Of a stretch of DNA of 64,000 bases, positions 52,330-64,000 are shown in pieces (positions within the stretch are counted from its first letter, which is position 1; the number at the start of each line of letters is the position of its first letter). Source of the stretch: Procambarus clarkii. Lineage: Eukaryota; Arthropoda; Malacostraca; Decapoda; Cambaridae. The notes beneath the pieces are model-generated. The model made no database searches. It was not told where the DNA came from and worked only from the letters and a program-made list of their open reading frames with translations. The stretch spans positions 18,264,195 through 18,328,194 of the forward strand of contig NC_091175.1 of assembly GCF_040958095.1 (NCBI RefSeq). The letters run 5' to 3'. Both the position numbers and the translations under genes were made by a program.

Positions 52330-53190
52330 CTTGGCTACGACCTTAGTATCTAACTACGGTAATATAAATCTTTTATGATGAGAGTCTGAGCAAGCACAGT
52401 AATTATTGAAGGCTTTACATTATACAATACAGCATTATAAATTATAAAATACTTTACAATTGTATAAATTTGGGATGGGTTTTCTCTTTATTGAGTATTT
52501 GGAAGACTGTTGAATACTTCGTCATTATTATTCTATACATGTCAATGCAATTGGATAAAATGTTAATCAATAAAGTGGATACTCTAAATACCGCACACAT
52601 CACACCTCTGCGCATAAATCACACTGTATACTGTACCTTCATAAACATGCTCCATCATGATTTATAATGAATTATTCCTGAGAAGCCAAGTTGAAGGAAA
52701 TACATTTTGTAAATCAAAGATGAAGATTCAAGTTTTTCACCCGCTGTACATGATTAAGAAGCCATGAGGTTCATAGCAAAACACTCACTATTGTGGCTTA
52801 AGACTTACATAAATAACAAAATTACAGAACTAGCTAGCAATCTTAAAAGCAAATGAAATATATCAAGGCAAAAAATTTTTTCTGCCTTGAATGAATGATA
52901 CTTATGAATGAATGCTGCCTTGAATGAATGATACTTATGAATGAATGATACAGACCTGCATATTTTTTGTATCAAAATGCCTCTTGTTAGCTACAGAAAG
53001 AAACTTATATTTAAGATAGACAAGTAATTATGAAACAGGGGAATATAATTTTACACGCTCAATATTTATCCAGTGATTAAATCACGTAAGGATAAAACAC
53101 CTTCCTAGCATTATCATAAAGTTCTGTTTTCTTTTAAATTATGTTTCTAGTTTTTATAAATTAAGAATTTTCAGATTTCAATATTCCCTA
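52330..53190. other. AT-rich intergenic sequence
   Basis: Only a short direct repeat with TGAATGAATGATACTTATGA (52885-52945) stands out. Confidence 0.4.
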
Positions 53191-53194
53191 CACC

Positions 53195-53262
53195 TAGGAG
53201 GCCTGGACCAGGACCGGGCCGCGGGGACACTAAGCCCCGAAACCATCACAGGGTAAGGTAAC
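53195..53262 (+). mobile_element. SINE tail (family c)
   Basis: GGACCGGGCCGCGGGGACAC and TAAGCCCCGAAACCATC match the 28775 SINE end. Confidence 0.65.
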
Positions 53263-53639
53263 CACCTGAAACTGTGCAAACACCAGTGGCTTCACAAGGT
53301 CAAGTCTTCACTGAAGACAGTCTACGGTGAAGAGTTGACCTCATGAGGTGTCACATCCTTGACGGCTGCCTTTTGTCTCATGGTCAATCTATCATGAAAA
53401 GCCTACCCAAGAATAATAATAATAATAATAATAATAAAATTCTTAAATGCAGTTTGAATGGAGCTGGAATATTAAATAAGTTCAACGCATATGTGCAACA
53501 TTGAGACACTCGATATCTCACTACAATATGCCTGTAGCTTCAAAATTGTATTGTATAGCTTTTATGGTTTGTAGTTCTAGTACATATATATGTATTAGAA
53601 CTATAATACCAAGGATTCTACTGAAGGATTATTGACCAC

Positions 53640-54065
53640 AAGGGAAATTAAGAAAGCAAAGTACTGTATATGATTGGCCTGAAAATCAGGACATTCGAGG
53701 AGGTGCAAGACTGTAAATGAGAATGCAGTTCAGACAATAAGGAGCGTGACAGCATTCCACCAAGTGCCTGCGAGTTAAACGTGCATAGCCAATACGTAAC
53801 CTAACCAGAGCCATTTCCCATCATATATTATGGTGGTAGGAGGAAGGTCAAGAGGATAGGTTACCTTTAAGAATGTGCAGTTTGATACTTGCAGTGTCAG
53901 ACTAATGATAAATGACCCTGGCAATGGTCATAAATTGAGGAATGAATGACTGGATGGAAATCTGAATAAGGAATACCTTTTTTGGGAAATAGGGCAAGTG
54001 CAAATGGCCTCCTTGATGGCAGTGTTCACACATTCAAGGAAACACCATATGGCTGGATGTGAGGA
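53640..54065 (-). pseudogene. I/Nimb-like LINE relic: RNase H end and Cys-rich C-terminus
   Basis: Minus-strand frame has NTAIKEAICTCPIS, matching AAKEAIRTCPIS of the ORF2 ending near 290. Downstream (53690-53800) the DNA matches the Cys-rich region of the relic at 55274-55462. This shows what the 3' part of ORF2 looks like when not truncated. Many lesions. Confidence 0.6.
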
Positions 54066-54240
54066 CGAGATGCTGGGATATGAGGATGGAGGGAAGGAAC
54101 AGTACCCAACACCTTGGACCATCTGGGATCAAATGTCAACCTGCAAGAAGCCAGGCCATTGCTCGACTGATTAGTCCAAGTCAAAATTAATGTTCTTTGG
54201 CTAGGCACCGGAACAACGAAGGCCCTTCAGCACCAGGGGA

Positions 54241-54740
54241 ATGAAGAAGTTAGATCTATTCTCATATTTGTATATATTAAGTACAAATGTTTCTTGTCTT
54301 TTAAACTTTTTTCATATTCCATATACAGTACAAACAAATTTTTTCATATTCCATATACAAACTAAATTCATCATAAAATCTTTTATAGTTATATTTCTTA
54401 TATACATACACACCATTTCAAATGTGTTAATTTTCCCATAAATAATTTTACCTTACATACAGTACAGTATTTCATACTTTTACCCACTAACTTCATATTC
54501 CATATACACTTAATTCTCATCCTACTCCATTAAACATAAAACAAATATAACCTTTAATCTCAAAGAATGAGTAATGCATATACACTACCAGAAGATGATT
54601 ATAATTAACACTTCAGTAGTAATGTTAATCCCACACTTGTTTACGTGTACCAAATCATCAATTAAGAGCAAACCTTTCTCTCGTGCTGATGTTGGGGCAG
54701 TCTTAAATACATACAGATTAGCCACACAAATGGTCCCTGT
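54241..54740. other. AT-rich intergenic sequence
   Basis: Contains a doubled block TTTTTCATATTCCATATACA (54308 and 54341). No gene. Confidence 0.4.
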
Positions 54741-54747
54741 AATACGG

Positions 54748-54960
54748 TAGTCTACATCCTCTACTCTCGATCAAGGGACCCGGGTTCAATTCTGTGGGAC
54801 AAAAACGGCTGGGCAAGTTTTCTTTTACCTGATGCTTCTGTTCACGAACCAGTATATAGGTACCCAGGAGTTAGACAATTGTTGTGGGTTGCACCCTGGT
54901 GAAGGTCAGTAGTTGGCCTAGGGGGGGCCAATAAGCCTAAGTACAGGATTCTTGTTGTAG
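54748..54960 (+). mobile_element. tRNA-derived SINE (family a)
   Basis: B-box GACCCGGGTTCAATTC, then TTTTCTTTTACCTGATGC, GTTGTGGGTTGCACCCTGG and GGCCAATAAGCCTAAGTACA. Confidence 0.7.
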
Positions 54961-55083
54961 CAATGGGAATTACTAAGTGTTTGTCTCATTTAAAGAAAGT
55001 GCCACACAATCTACGTACACTAGAACCCTGGCCTTGTCCAAGATCCTGGACCATAACCTTCCATGACTTAAACCTGCAGCGAA

Positions 55084-55462
55084 TTATAAACGTCTAAGGC
55101 CTAAGGTATGCCCTTGTAATTTTGAACTTTTTAAAATTATTCTTAAAGACACTAATTCACAAAAGATGCCAATACAAGAACAAAAGTACATAATGAGAGC
55201 GATATCAAAGGTATTGGATTTACCAAGGATTCTATTGAGGGACAATTCAGGAAGCAAGACCTCACAAAGGTCCTCAAAAACAGGACACAGCAAGGAGATA
55301 CATGACTGTAAGAGGGACAATGCAATTCGGACAATAAGGAGCAGGGCGGCATTCCATATGTGCTCGCAAGTTAAATGTGTGAGGCCAATACTTTAGCATT
55401 AGATTTAGAGCCAGCAGTATATGCAGGAACAGTGCTCTCATGGAGGGAAGAGTGCTCTTCAA
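55084..55462 (-). pseudogene. I/Nimb-like LINE relic: ORF2 Cys-rich C-terminus
   Basis: Minus-strand translation gives YWPHTFNLRAHMECRPAPYC then PNCIVPLTVMYLLAVS. The pattern of paired Cys and PLTV-HLL-like text after RNase H is typical of I-type LINE ORF2 ends. Continues in another frame as CCVLFLRTFVRSCFLN. Old, broken copy. Confidence 0.6.
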
Positions 55463-55469
55463 ATAACCG

Positions 55470-56023
55470 ACACAACATCAACATCGAGAGAGTTGCCATT
55501 TGTCCCAGCCAAACACTTGCAGTACACTACTTGAGGCAAGACACAAGGAGCAGTCTTCGGATATTCTACTTGGGTAATTGGCATGTGTGCCAGAACCGGG
55601 TTATTAATAATTACTGCATATTGGCCCTATTACTGAAGGCCAAGGCAAATTTAGATCAAGGAAATGGGAATTCTGGGAGGTATTTCTCACAGCACAAACA
55701 AGAGAAGTTGGTATTTTTCAAAATGGAGAAAACACATAAGTGTAAATGAGCCAGAGAGAAAAGTGCAAACAAATTTTTTTAGGCAGGCGAGAGCAGATAA
55801 CAAGGGTAAGTCACTGATAGTATCAGCAGCAGTAGTAATGGTGGTGGTGGCAGCCTGTTCCATTTGCAGTCTCACTAGCAACTATAACAACAATTGGAAC
55901 AACTAGAGAAACACTTAACTGTAAATGGAAGCACCAAACAGGTAGGGAATGATCAGGAGAAAGTGCCAAGCCATTACAACTATATAGCCACCAGACAAGA
56001 AGGGAAGGGAAGGGAAGGGCAAC

Positions 56024-56054
<31 letters not shown>

Positions 56055-56480
56055 GCAGTCAGGCTGAAAGGGTATACAGTAGTAAGAAGGCTCGTGTCCT
56101 GCAAGGCTGTCCTAGGCCCATTGCTGTCCCTGATATACAGTACTGTGTATGAAGACTTTATTTACTAGAGGGAGTGAGCTTGTGTATGTCAATGTTTGAA
56201 AGAAACTGCAAAGCTAATGAAAGTAAAGCCTAAGGAAGACTTTAGTACTGAAAAAAACATCTTATCAAGAGCAAGGTAAGGTAAGGTATTTATCAGGAGA
56301 AAATGCCAAGCCAGTAGGACTACCTATATAGTACCTGGGAGAGAGAGAGAGGGGGAGGGGGGGTACTTGGAAGTGGATATAATTATATAATTCCAGCACT
56401 AACACATGAAGCTCATAAACAAGTAACATGGAAAGTTGGTACACATAAGAACAGCATTTAAAAATCTAAAACAAGGACAC
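55470..56480. other. Repeat-poor intergenic with simple repeats
   Basis: GGGAA and (GA)n microsatellites at 56000-56052 and again at 56339-56365; no gene seen. Confidence 0.4.
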
Positions 56481-56489
56481 TTTTGCAAC

Positions 56490-56760
56490 AATTTACACAG
56501 CCTGTGTATCACCAGTACTCAAGTATGCAGCTCCTGCATGGAATCTGCACCTCCTAAAGTATAAAGGTTTGCAACAAGGTTTGTACCTGCATTAAAAGAA
56601 TTATGCCATGAGGACATGTTAAACGAGCTCGTTCTAACAACTCGAAGAGGAGAGAAGGTGCAGAGAGGATATGAGAACGTACAAAATACCAAGGGGAAAG
56701 AGATAAGGACAGCATCTTTAAATCGTGTGAAAAAAGAACACAAGAACTTCTATGGAAGTT
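56490..56760 (+). mobile_element. CR1-like LINE reverse-transcriptase relic
   Basis: Plus-strand text ACVSPVLKYAAPAWNLHLLK is the widely conserved YV.PVLEYAAPAW block near the end of CR1/Jockey-type reverse transcriptases, followed in shifted frames by remnants of the RVQRRAT segment. Heavily mutated. Confidence 0.6.
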
Positions 56761-56769
56761 GTAAATCCA

Positions 56770-58840
56770 ACTTAAATGAAGATACATGAGGAAATTACTC
56801 TGAACAAGTGGAATGCAGTATTGTATCATTTGCAAGGTGAGAAAGACCTAGATAGCATTACCCACAGACTGCTAGGCAAGCACTCTTATGTAATTTTCAT
56901 ATTAAATGTGGATATTATTTATCTCGCATTACATTCTATGGAATGTGTCTATTGGATTGTCAATTATTATTTAGAAATATTGGGACGATTTTGTTTCTTG
57001 AAATTTGTGCTTACGGTTGTACGTTTTAAATTATTAGAAGGTATTTCAATTCCTTTTATTCACATTGGACAAAATCTACTGAATGTATTGTGTTCCTTGA
57101 AATAGTTCTTCTTTATTGGAGTACACATTAAACTGTAAAGGCATGTTATTTTTTCTTATTTATAGTGGAACATTTGTATGCCTAAAAAATTACATGCTTC
57201 ATGAGCTAATTACTTAGTAGTGTACAAACCCCTCACAATCTTTAGTTTTTATATCTTTCCTTTGATCCTATTAACCTTTGGACTGTAGGTATATAAAAAT
57301 GGTCATTCCTTGCTATGCACAAAAGATATACAAAAGTCAAAAAAAATTTTTCATTATAGAATTACTAATTTGTACACAAAATATAATAAAAACATGTATT
57401 TACCTATTTACTGCGTGGAGGCACTCTAAAAAAAGGTTCCGCAGTGGCGGAACCTTTTAATCTTGTGTGGCGTCAGTCAATACACGATGACAAATTTACT
57501 CACACAAAAGTATGCGAGACATGACTCCTGTGTGATCCTCAGGTGTTTCATCGATTGTTTATGACTCGTTTCTCTTCATTATTTACAAGAGTATGTGTGT
57601 GTTAAATAACTTGATAATTCACATAACACGTGATAATGCACGTGACAATTGGTTTAATTACAACTGTAGAGAGTAGCGGAAAGCATATAAACATAGTATA
57701 CAATAGTGTTGGGATCTGGGCAATGCTATATGGTCTAACTGGCACCATATGGGCGAGAGTATAGATTGAAACAAAGGCGTGAACCACCAATGTGCCACCC
57801 ACAGGTGACGGCAGACTCTTAGTATAGGTAAAGAATGATAACGGTTCAGCTGATGATTGGTTTACCTCGTATACCTCATTACACCCATACAGAGTTGTGA
57901 AAACCATATGATCATCACTGGTGTACATATGTAATTATGGAATTTTATACAATGATGAGAACCACATTCACATAGTGACGTAACCATGCAATGATAGCAG
58001 GATGTCTTCAAGGGTCAAAGTAACTTCATTACATCGACAGAGAGCTATTATATCCTTATTTGCATCATACATGTAAAACTCAAGACAATAATTGATTAAA
58101 CCGTCATATGACAATAACCGCATTACCCCGTGAATCAACATACGACGATAACACTGTCTAAGGGTTAAAAGTACAGTACTGTAATGCTAAATACAACACT
58201 GGCTACATGAAACAAAAACACACACACACACACGTTACCACAACTACTCCTGTGCCCTTGCGTAATACATCACATTTTTCACAGAATAGCTATACATCCA
58301 TTAATAAAAATGGCATATTAGTACAAATTAAAGCATGGTAATATTGATCCTGTCTATGCATCAAACTCAATTACAGTACGTAGGTTGCATAGGTTTGTAT
58401 GTTTCTTTCGACAAAATAGTTGCATTTTGGACAGAATAACAAACTGAAAGAACAGGGTGACCAGACCAACATACTAGGGTCAAGATGTCCCAAATCACTG
58501 TGGGTCATTACAAGGCCTTAACTGAGGTGGTTATTCGTGTAACAAGTGGTCGCAGCAGATTGGTCTTTCATGAAATAGCATGTTAATACTACCAATCATG
58601 CAACCTAGATCATCATCATCTTTTACACAATGTATTAACCCCTTTACATGGCTCTAATTGCTATCTGCAATTACTTTCTGTGCTCAAATTGCCACCCTTT
58701 TTTTTAATTACTTTTTGTCACAAACACTATGATGTAGGAATTTTAATTAGGCAAGCTGTTTAAGGGTTAAAAGCTGTGGCATAAAAAGCTAGCCATTAAT
58801 AGGTAGATAGAATGTAACATACCATGCCAATGACGAGACA
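56770..58840. other. Intergenic, no supported gene
   Basis: Contains a 12-bp perfect hairpin at 57431-57458 (AAAAGGTTCCGC, loop AGTG) and an AC run near 58207. An open frame on minus (57602-57928) lacks support. Confidence 0.4.
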
Positions 58841-58849
58841 CAATAACGT

Positions 58850-59290
58850 GGCTGAAGATATATATGACCAAACCACACACGCACACCAGAAAGTGGAGAA
58901 ACGACGTTTCAGTCTATCCTGGACCATTATCAAGTCATGTGATTAGGTTGGGACATCACATAGCTGTGCCAGGCCATGGGAACCTGGAATGGGGGCTCAA
59001 GTGATGCTACCTAACTTCATGGGGTAGCACCACTAAGGTCTCCCTAGGTAAGCAAGGTAAGGGCTACCTAGCTTCCTCGCCACTCACACTTTCCACAGAG
59101 TCGTCAAACTTTTGAATGCTTATCCCAGTATCATGGAAGCTTTGTGATATATTCCACAGTTGGAATAAGCAGCATCCCACAACTCAAATACATCAGATTA
59201 AACTATCTCCTCACACAACTTGATAATGGAACAGAACGGACCGAAACATCATTGTTTCTTCGTTCTCTGATGTGTGGTTTGGTCATCATT
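58850..59290. repeat. Inverted pair of mini-element E, diverged
   Basis: Reverse unit at 58850-58940 (GACCAAACCACACACGC, ACGACGTTTCAGTCTATCCT) and forward unit at 59215-59290 (AACTTGATAATGG, CGGACCGAAACATCATTG, GATGTGTGGTTTGGTCAT), with about 275 bases of other DNA between. Confidence 0.6.
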
Positions 59291-59491
59291 TAATATACTA
59301 ATTATATTACATGCAAATTGTTTAAAATACTGTATTACTAAACCGAAGAAATAATAATGACCAGCTTATGTAACAATATCCAAAGGGATTCATATCTTGT
59401 ACTGAATAATAAATAAGGAACTTTTAAAATAAAAAGTACATTCCTCTGTCTCAATATACCATAATTAATAAATATAAATACACACACACAC

Positions 59492-60439
59492 ACACCTCGA
59501 CTTACAATTGCCCCTACTTACGAAAATTTCGAGTTACGATGTAAATTTCATTGAAAAATGCGACTCGACATCCGATGGTGTCGTCAACTTCCGATATTTG
59601 TTGGTACATGTTCAGGTCGACCGAGTGCATGGTTCCCAGTCACGCGCTCCGACCTGCCTCGGTTTACTACAGCTGCCCGCTTAGTGACGATCGCCCCTAT
59701 AAGAAATTCCGCGTTTGTGGTGATTTTTTGCATTTTGAACATTAAAGTAATTATTATATATCACACCATGAGTCCCAGGTAAGTCAGTGGTAAGGCTCAA
59801 CATATGAAAACCCATGTAAGGATGACCATAGAGCAGAAACAAGAGTACAGAATGTCTCTTCCTCAACAATTAAGAAAATTTGTGCAGCATGGGAAGAATT
59901 GCAAACCTTTGCTGAAACGACTCACCCAAATCAAGCTGCAGTAGGTCATTGCCTTAACCTATTCAATGACACTGTGATGCATCATTACAGACAAATGTTA
60001 AAACGAAGGGAAAAACAAATGTCTCTTGACAAATTTGTAGCGAGACAAACAAGCACTGAACCACAACCAGGTCCTAGTGGTATTCAGGCAAACGTAGGAG
60101 AGAGAGTACCCCAGAGAAAACATCACTGCCTGATGTGATAATGGAAGGGGACTCCCCCTTCCAAACAGTAACAACTCTCCTCTTCCCCCCTCATCATCAT
60201 CTTCCATACGCCATCAAGAGCCCTCCATGAAGTTAAGATAAACTTAGGTACTGTATTGTAGTTAGAAAAAACATTGTATTCAGTATAAAATGTATTTGTA
60301 TGTTAATATTTTGGAGGGTGGGGAACGGATTAATTCAATTCCCTTTATTTCTTATGGGAAAAATCGCTTCGACTTGCGATATTTCGAGTTACGATCCGTC
60401 TCTGGGAACGGATTAGCATCGTAAGTCGAGGCCCCATTG
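59492..60439 (+). mobile_element. Tigger/pogo-type DNA transposon, internally deleted
   Basis: The right end reads GTAAGTCGAGGCCCCATTG; the left end is eroded into a CA repeat but CTCGACTTACAATTGCCCC remains. A MSPR start-like codon lies at 59768. The open part 59899-60138 matches the C-terminal end of the 24105 frame (YRQMLKRREKQMSLDKFVAR, TEPQPGPSGIQANVGERV). The catalytic middle is absent. The isolated end at 39183 belongs to this subfamily. Confidence 0.75.
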
Positions 60440-60838
60440 TATGTATGTATATAAAAAAAAAAAAAAAAAATAACACACACACACAAACACATATTTTGAG
60501 TATTATGATACGCCATGGACGTAAGCAACACTGGTGGTGGAAGACTTTTCCGAAATAAAGCAAACATTTTAGAACGTAGTAAAGAGAAACGAGTATATGG
60601 ACATATTTCCATCCAGTAACCCATTTTACTACATATGTATGTCCTAAATTGTCTTCTCTTCAATTGGTAGTTAGTTACGAATATAAGTTGACCCCCCGAA
60701 CCGTCTAAGCAGTAGAGAACGTTTTGGACACATTAATTGCAAAACTATTTGGACATCAATTCTCTAAGATACATCCTGATCTTGACCCATTGCTTTAAAT
60801 CCTACATCAAAATTTTATTCACATTCAAAATTACTCTT

Positions 60839-60880
60839 AAACACACACACACACACACACATATATATAATAATAATAAT

Positions 60881-60943
<63 letters not shown>
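60839..60943. repeat. (AC)n, (TAA)n and (TA)n microsatellites
   Basis: Three simple repeats in succession. Confidence 0.95.
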
Positions 60944-61002
60944 CTTAAAAGATGACTTAAAAAGATTAACCTTCAAAATTATTACTTACAGCTTACAGTA
61001 GG

Positions 61003-61215
61003 CCTATGTCAGCTCGCAACATAGAGAACCGGGTTCAATCTCCGGGCGGGACAGAAATGGTTGGAAATGTTCCCTTTCACCTGATGCCACTGTTCACGTA
61101 GTAGTAAATAGATACCTGGGAGTTAGGCAACTGTTGTGGGGTGCATCCTGGGGTAGGTCAGTAGTTGCCCCTGTATGACCTCAATAAGCCTAAATACAGG
61201 CTCCCAGTCCCAACA
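61003..61215 (+). mobile_element. tRNA-derived SINE (family a)
   Basis: B-box AACCGGGTTCAATCTCCGG, GGGACAGAAATGGTTGG, TTCCCTTTCACCTGATGCC, GTTGTGGGGTGCATCCTGGG and CAATAAGCCTAAATACAGGC. Confidence 0.75.
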
Positions 61216-61760
61216 ATGGGGGATTTTTTTGCAGGCAGTTTATTGCAAGCTTGCAAAGAAAAGTCAAAGTACCAAGAAAAATGTCTCTCCCAAGCCCATG
61301 TGATTGGTGAAGATGCTCCCAACATTGCCAAGAAATGGAGCTTGCCATTTACAAAATTTTGTATATCATGTATCAACATGTGCAATTCTTCCAAACACAT
61401 GTACTGTACTGTACATAATCATCATTACCCCCTTTATTTCCCACTTTCAGGGGTGGGGAGGCATTAGCCTGGAAAAAACAGGCGAGTAATATACACAACG
61501 AGATCACACAAGAACATGATGTATCGAGATATCGAGATAGATATCGGAGGTCGCACGATGGGATCAAATCCCACATTTGTGGACTCCCCAGGCACATGCA
61601 CTACAAACTGAAACATGAGTAATACACTAAATGATTACAGATATGAAATAATAAAATGTTAAAAATATTACTTGTCCACTCATTATAACATCCGCAATAA
61701 AATATTTATCACGGATAAACAAGCATCACCGCACTCCAGCAGTCATTCACTGCAGAACTC
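61216..61760. other. Intergenic, no feature recognised
   Basis: The open frame here is continuous with SINE sequence and not coding. Confidence 0.4.
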
Positions 61761-61769
61761 TACCACTGC

Positions 61770-63460
61770 TCAGTGTTTTATCCACACTCAACACACCCAC
61801 CCACCTTCTTTCTGATTCTTCTCCTACCCTCAAATTTCCTTTACCACACTTTTTTGCCAGTCTTCAATCTTCTATTCATTCAACATGGCCAAACCATCTT
61901 AGTCTTGAGGTTACTAACTTTTTACACTCCAGATTTCTAAATGACATTTTCATTCCTCGATGACCTTCTCATTCCTTATTCTCATCTACTCTCCTAACGG
62001 CACATATGATTCTCAGATTGTCTGTTTTTACTGCTCTAACACTGTCGTCAAGCATTCGTACATAACAGGTGGCATCGCTTCTCCTTCGTGCACACCTTTG
62101 AATGCATCTAGTCTTGTTTTGATATTCTAACCCAAAGCTTTTAGAGCACCAGCCAATTTTCTTCCCTGACTGACCTTACTCTCAACTTGAATTGCACAAA
62201 TACCACTCTTGGCAGTCACACATCCCAGATATTCAATCGCCCACTACCACTGGTCAAACAGTATTTCATACAAAGAATTTCCATTTCTCTCAACTATAAC
62301 CATTTGTTAAACATTTACTTCAAAACACACTTCTCTCACACACTTCAAATTTGAAACTAATCTACATAGTTCTCTTTCACTCTATTAAAAGTTTATGCAA
62401 CATTTGCATAAATAAAATTGTATAAACTGTTCTCCCGTCACTAATTTTAGATCTATAACAAGGTTATCAACCCTTCTCTAATATTTATCTCCCTCATGAC
62501 TCCATATACAGTATGCATACCCAGCACCTTAAATAACCAGAGTGATATCACACAACCCTGAAGTGCAGCTGTCTACATCTTCAGCTCACAACCAACGATT
62601 CTGGGGGTTTGTTCCCCCCCGAGTAGGATAGAGATGGTTAGGTACGTTTCCCTTCATCTGATGCCCATGTTAGATTAATGTAAGTTGCATCCTGGGAAAG
62701 ATCATCAGGAGTTGTTGGCCTAGAGAGACCTTAAATTAATTAAGAACATAAGAATGAAGGTAACTGCAAAAGGCTTATTGGCCCATACGAGGCAGCTCCT
62801 ATTTGAGCTGCCTCAAACCTTGATGAGCATTAATAAGCTTCCTGTCCCTGACTATGGGTAATTGTAAGGTGACCCATACACCTATACTAATATCGCACTT
62901 GTGACTCATTGCTCCATTAGCAGTCACATGCATTGCTACCAACAAGGAAAGTTCTCAGGATTTAACAATACTGCCAACTTCATAAATGCTCAGGCACTCT
63001 GAAAGTTCTTCTTCATTAATTTTCTTCAATACCATATGCAACTTACAATCTCTCCCATACCTACTTTACAACCTGTTTCAATGCAAATCTCTGCAATATA
63101 GTCTCTTCCACCACAGAACCCACTTTATTCATCAATGATAAATTTCTCTGTAATCTCCTGTACTCTTTTATCTTGCTTTGACCACTTAAAGTCATCATGA
63201 ATGTTATAATAGTTCAATCACGGCTCCTTTTCCAAACCACCAACAAATACAACTATCTTATGCTAGCCGGGCAAATTCTCTGCACACACACACGAGTAAA
63301 CACTACTCGGAGTTCCTACGTATTTTCTTCACAACATTTAATGATTTCTGCATATACCTCATCAACTCCTGTAACTTTCCCACATACCAGCTTCTTCACT
63401 AATGTATTAACCTTTTCCAAAGACATATCAGTTATTTTACAATCTTGCATTCTTCTACAC
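61770..63460 (-). pseudogene. RTE-like LINE reverse-transcriptase relic
   Basis: Minus-strand text in order: FIIDE then SGFCGGRDYIAEI (the FGFRKGRGC-DQIF block, near 63120), ERELCRLVSNLKCVREVCFE then VNV and MVIVERNGNS (62300-62400), LDDSVRAVKTDNLRIICAVR (about 62010-62060) and KTKMVWPC (the LRWFGHV block, near 61890). Order and spacing fit an RTE-type ORF2 C-terminal half. Many stops; old copy. A SINE and LINE-tail fragment at 62575-62830 interrupts it. Confidence 0.6.
62575..62830 (+). mobile_element. SINE (family a) plus AGGAGCTGCCTC repeat, nested in the RTE-like relic
   Basis: 62575-62735 carries TTCCCTTCATCTGATGCCC and AAGTTGCATCCTGGGAAAG; 62740-62825 is the reverse of the repeat at 45680-45770. 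Confidence 0.55.
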
Positions 63461-63484
63461 CATCAAACAAAAGGCCAAGCATAC

Positions 63485-63550
63485 CTGGATAGAGTTTCGG
63501 GAGTTATTCTACTCCGCGAGCCTGGCCCGAGGCCAGGCTCAACCAGGGCC
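63485..63550 (-). repeat. LINE 3' tail fragment (PATIRNI family)
   Basis: TACTCCGCGAGCCTGGCCCG and AGGCCAGGCTCAACCAGG match the tail at 23030-23100 and 28560-28620. Confidence 0.5.
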
Positions 63551-63649
63551 AAGCACATTCACATTAATTCATCACTTCGAATCATAATAGCATTCTCCCC
63601 ACCTATTTCTAATCTCTACACCATTTAACTTTCTCCCATGTACAGGGAA

Positions 63650-63835
63650 TAAATAACAATAACATGGTTGAAACAAATAACCCAACCCACACATGGGATG
63701 AAATGATACTGACAATGTTCGGTTCGTTCTGGACCTTTGTTGAGATGTGACATGGCATGATAAGGGTCCAAGACACCTCAAAATGTTGTCACTTTCATTT
63801 CAATCCATGTGTGTGAGGGTCAGGTTATTTATTTC
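63650..63835. repeat. Mini-element E, decayed inverted pair
   Basis: CAATGTTCGGTTCGTTCTGG (reverse unit) and ATGATAAGGGTCCAAGACAC then AAAATGTTGTCACTTTCATT (forward unit) lie back to back. Confidence 0.45.
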
Positions 63836-64000
63836 TCCCAAAGCTATCTTGAACATCCCATTTACTCATCCACGAGTCTGCGTGCTAAATTTCCTGACTT
63901 AATTTCAAAAGGTGCCCTGCTTTCTCAAAACATTACTGGTAATTACTTTTAATTTTTCTTCTGATCTCAATTACTATTTTTTTTTTAACAAAGGGAACTG

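Noticed and set aside
55375-55749. Plus-strand open frame of 124 codons
   Set aside because: Its first part is antisense to the LINE ORF2 relic, and the rest shows no motif.
57431-57458. Hairpin followed by T run as a terminator
   Set aside because: Rho-independent terminators are bacterial; here it is just a short inverted repeat in intergenic eukaryotic DNA.
57602-57928. Minus-strand open frame of 108 codons with hydrophobic stretches
   Set aside because: No recognised motif, no good splice or promoter context, AT-rich; could be chance.
61165-61489. Plus-strand open frames near the SINE at 61003
   Set aside because: They run out of SINE sequence and show no protein-like pattern.

Overview
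The window looks like nuclear DNA of a decapod crustacean, most likely a crayfish or close relative. The grounds are intron-containing genes with GT..AG junctions, long (TA)n arrays, TTAGG-like runs, several tRNA-derived SINE families, I-type, CR1-like and RTE-like LINE pieces, Tigger/pogo elements and many foldback elements, at low gene density. The species call is an inference from repeat style; no search was possible.

Layout. 1-6030 is a minus-strand I/Nimb-like LINE (gag-like ORF1, endonuclease, RT, RNase H), joined at its 3' side to a second endonuclease fragment. 6030-8860 holds a foldback element with 330-bp arms. 8868-17829 carries three plus-strand two-exon genes (A, B, C). Each encodes a small single-pass membrane protein with an N-glycosylation-rich N-terminal part and an intron a few codons after the membrane helix. 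17830-25900 is repeat-rich: CR1-like 3' ends, SINEs, a MITE with a TTAGG-like core, an internally deleted Tigger element, (TA)n arrays and two tRNA-like foldbacks.

25939-33528 is the main gene: seven proposed coding exons joining in frame to 584 codons, giving a RING finger, a helical region and a C-terminal cyclophilin-like domain that lacks the usual catalytic residues. This resembles primate TRIMCyp in layout. One of its introns (30710-30903) consists almost wholly of a foldback mini-element flanked by a 13-bp direct repeat.

39451-41409 is a two-exon C2H2 zinc-finger gene with about 13 fingers and a single-base frameshift in the third. From 41410 to the end I see no convincing intact host gene, only decayed LINEs (I-type, CR1-like, RTE-like), SINEs, Tigger ends, MITEs, microsatellites and one unidentified coding-like remnant on the minus strand at 46690-47470.

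The genes do not form an obvious pathway. The most promising leads are the RING-cyclophilin gene with its possibly young intron, the trio of membrane proteins, and the very short mobile foldback units that leave 13-17 bp target duplications.
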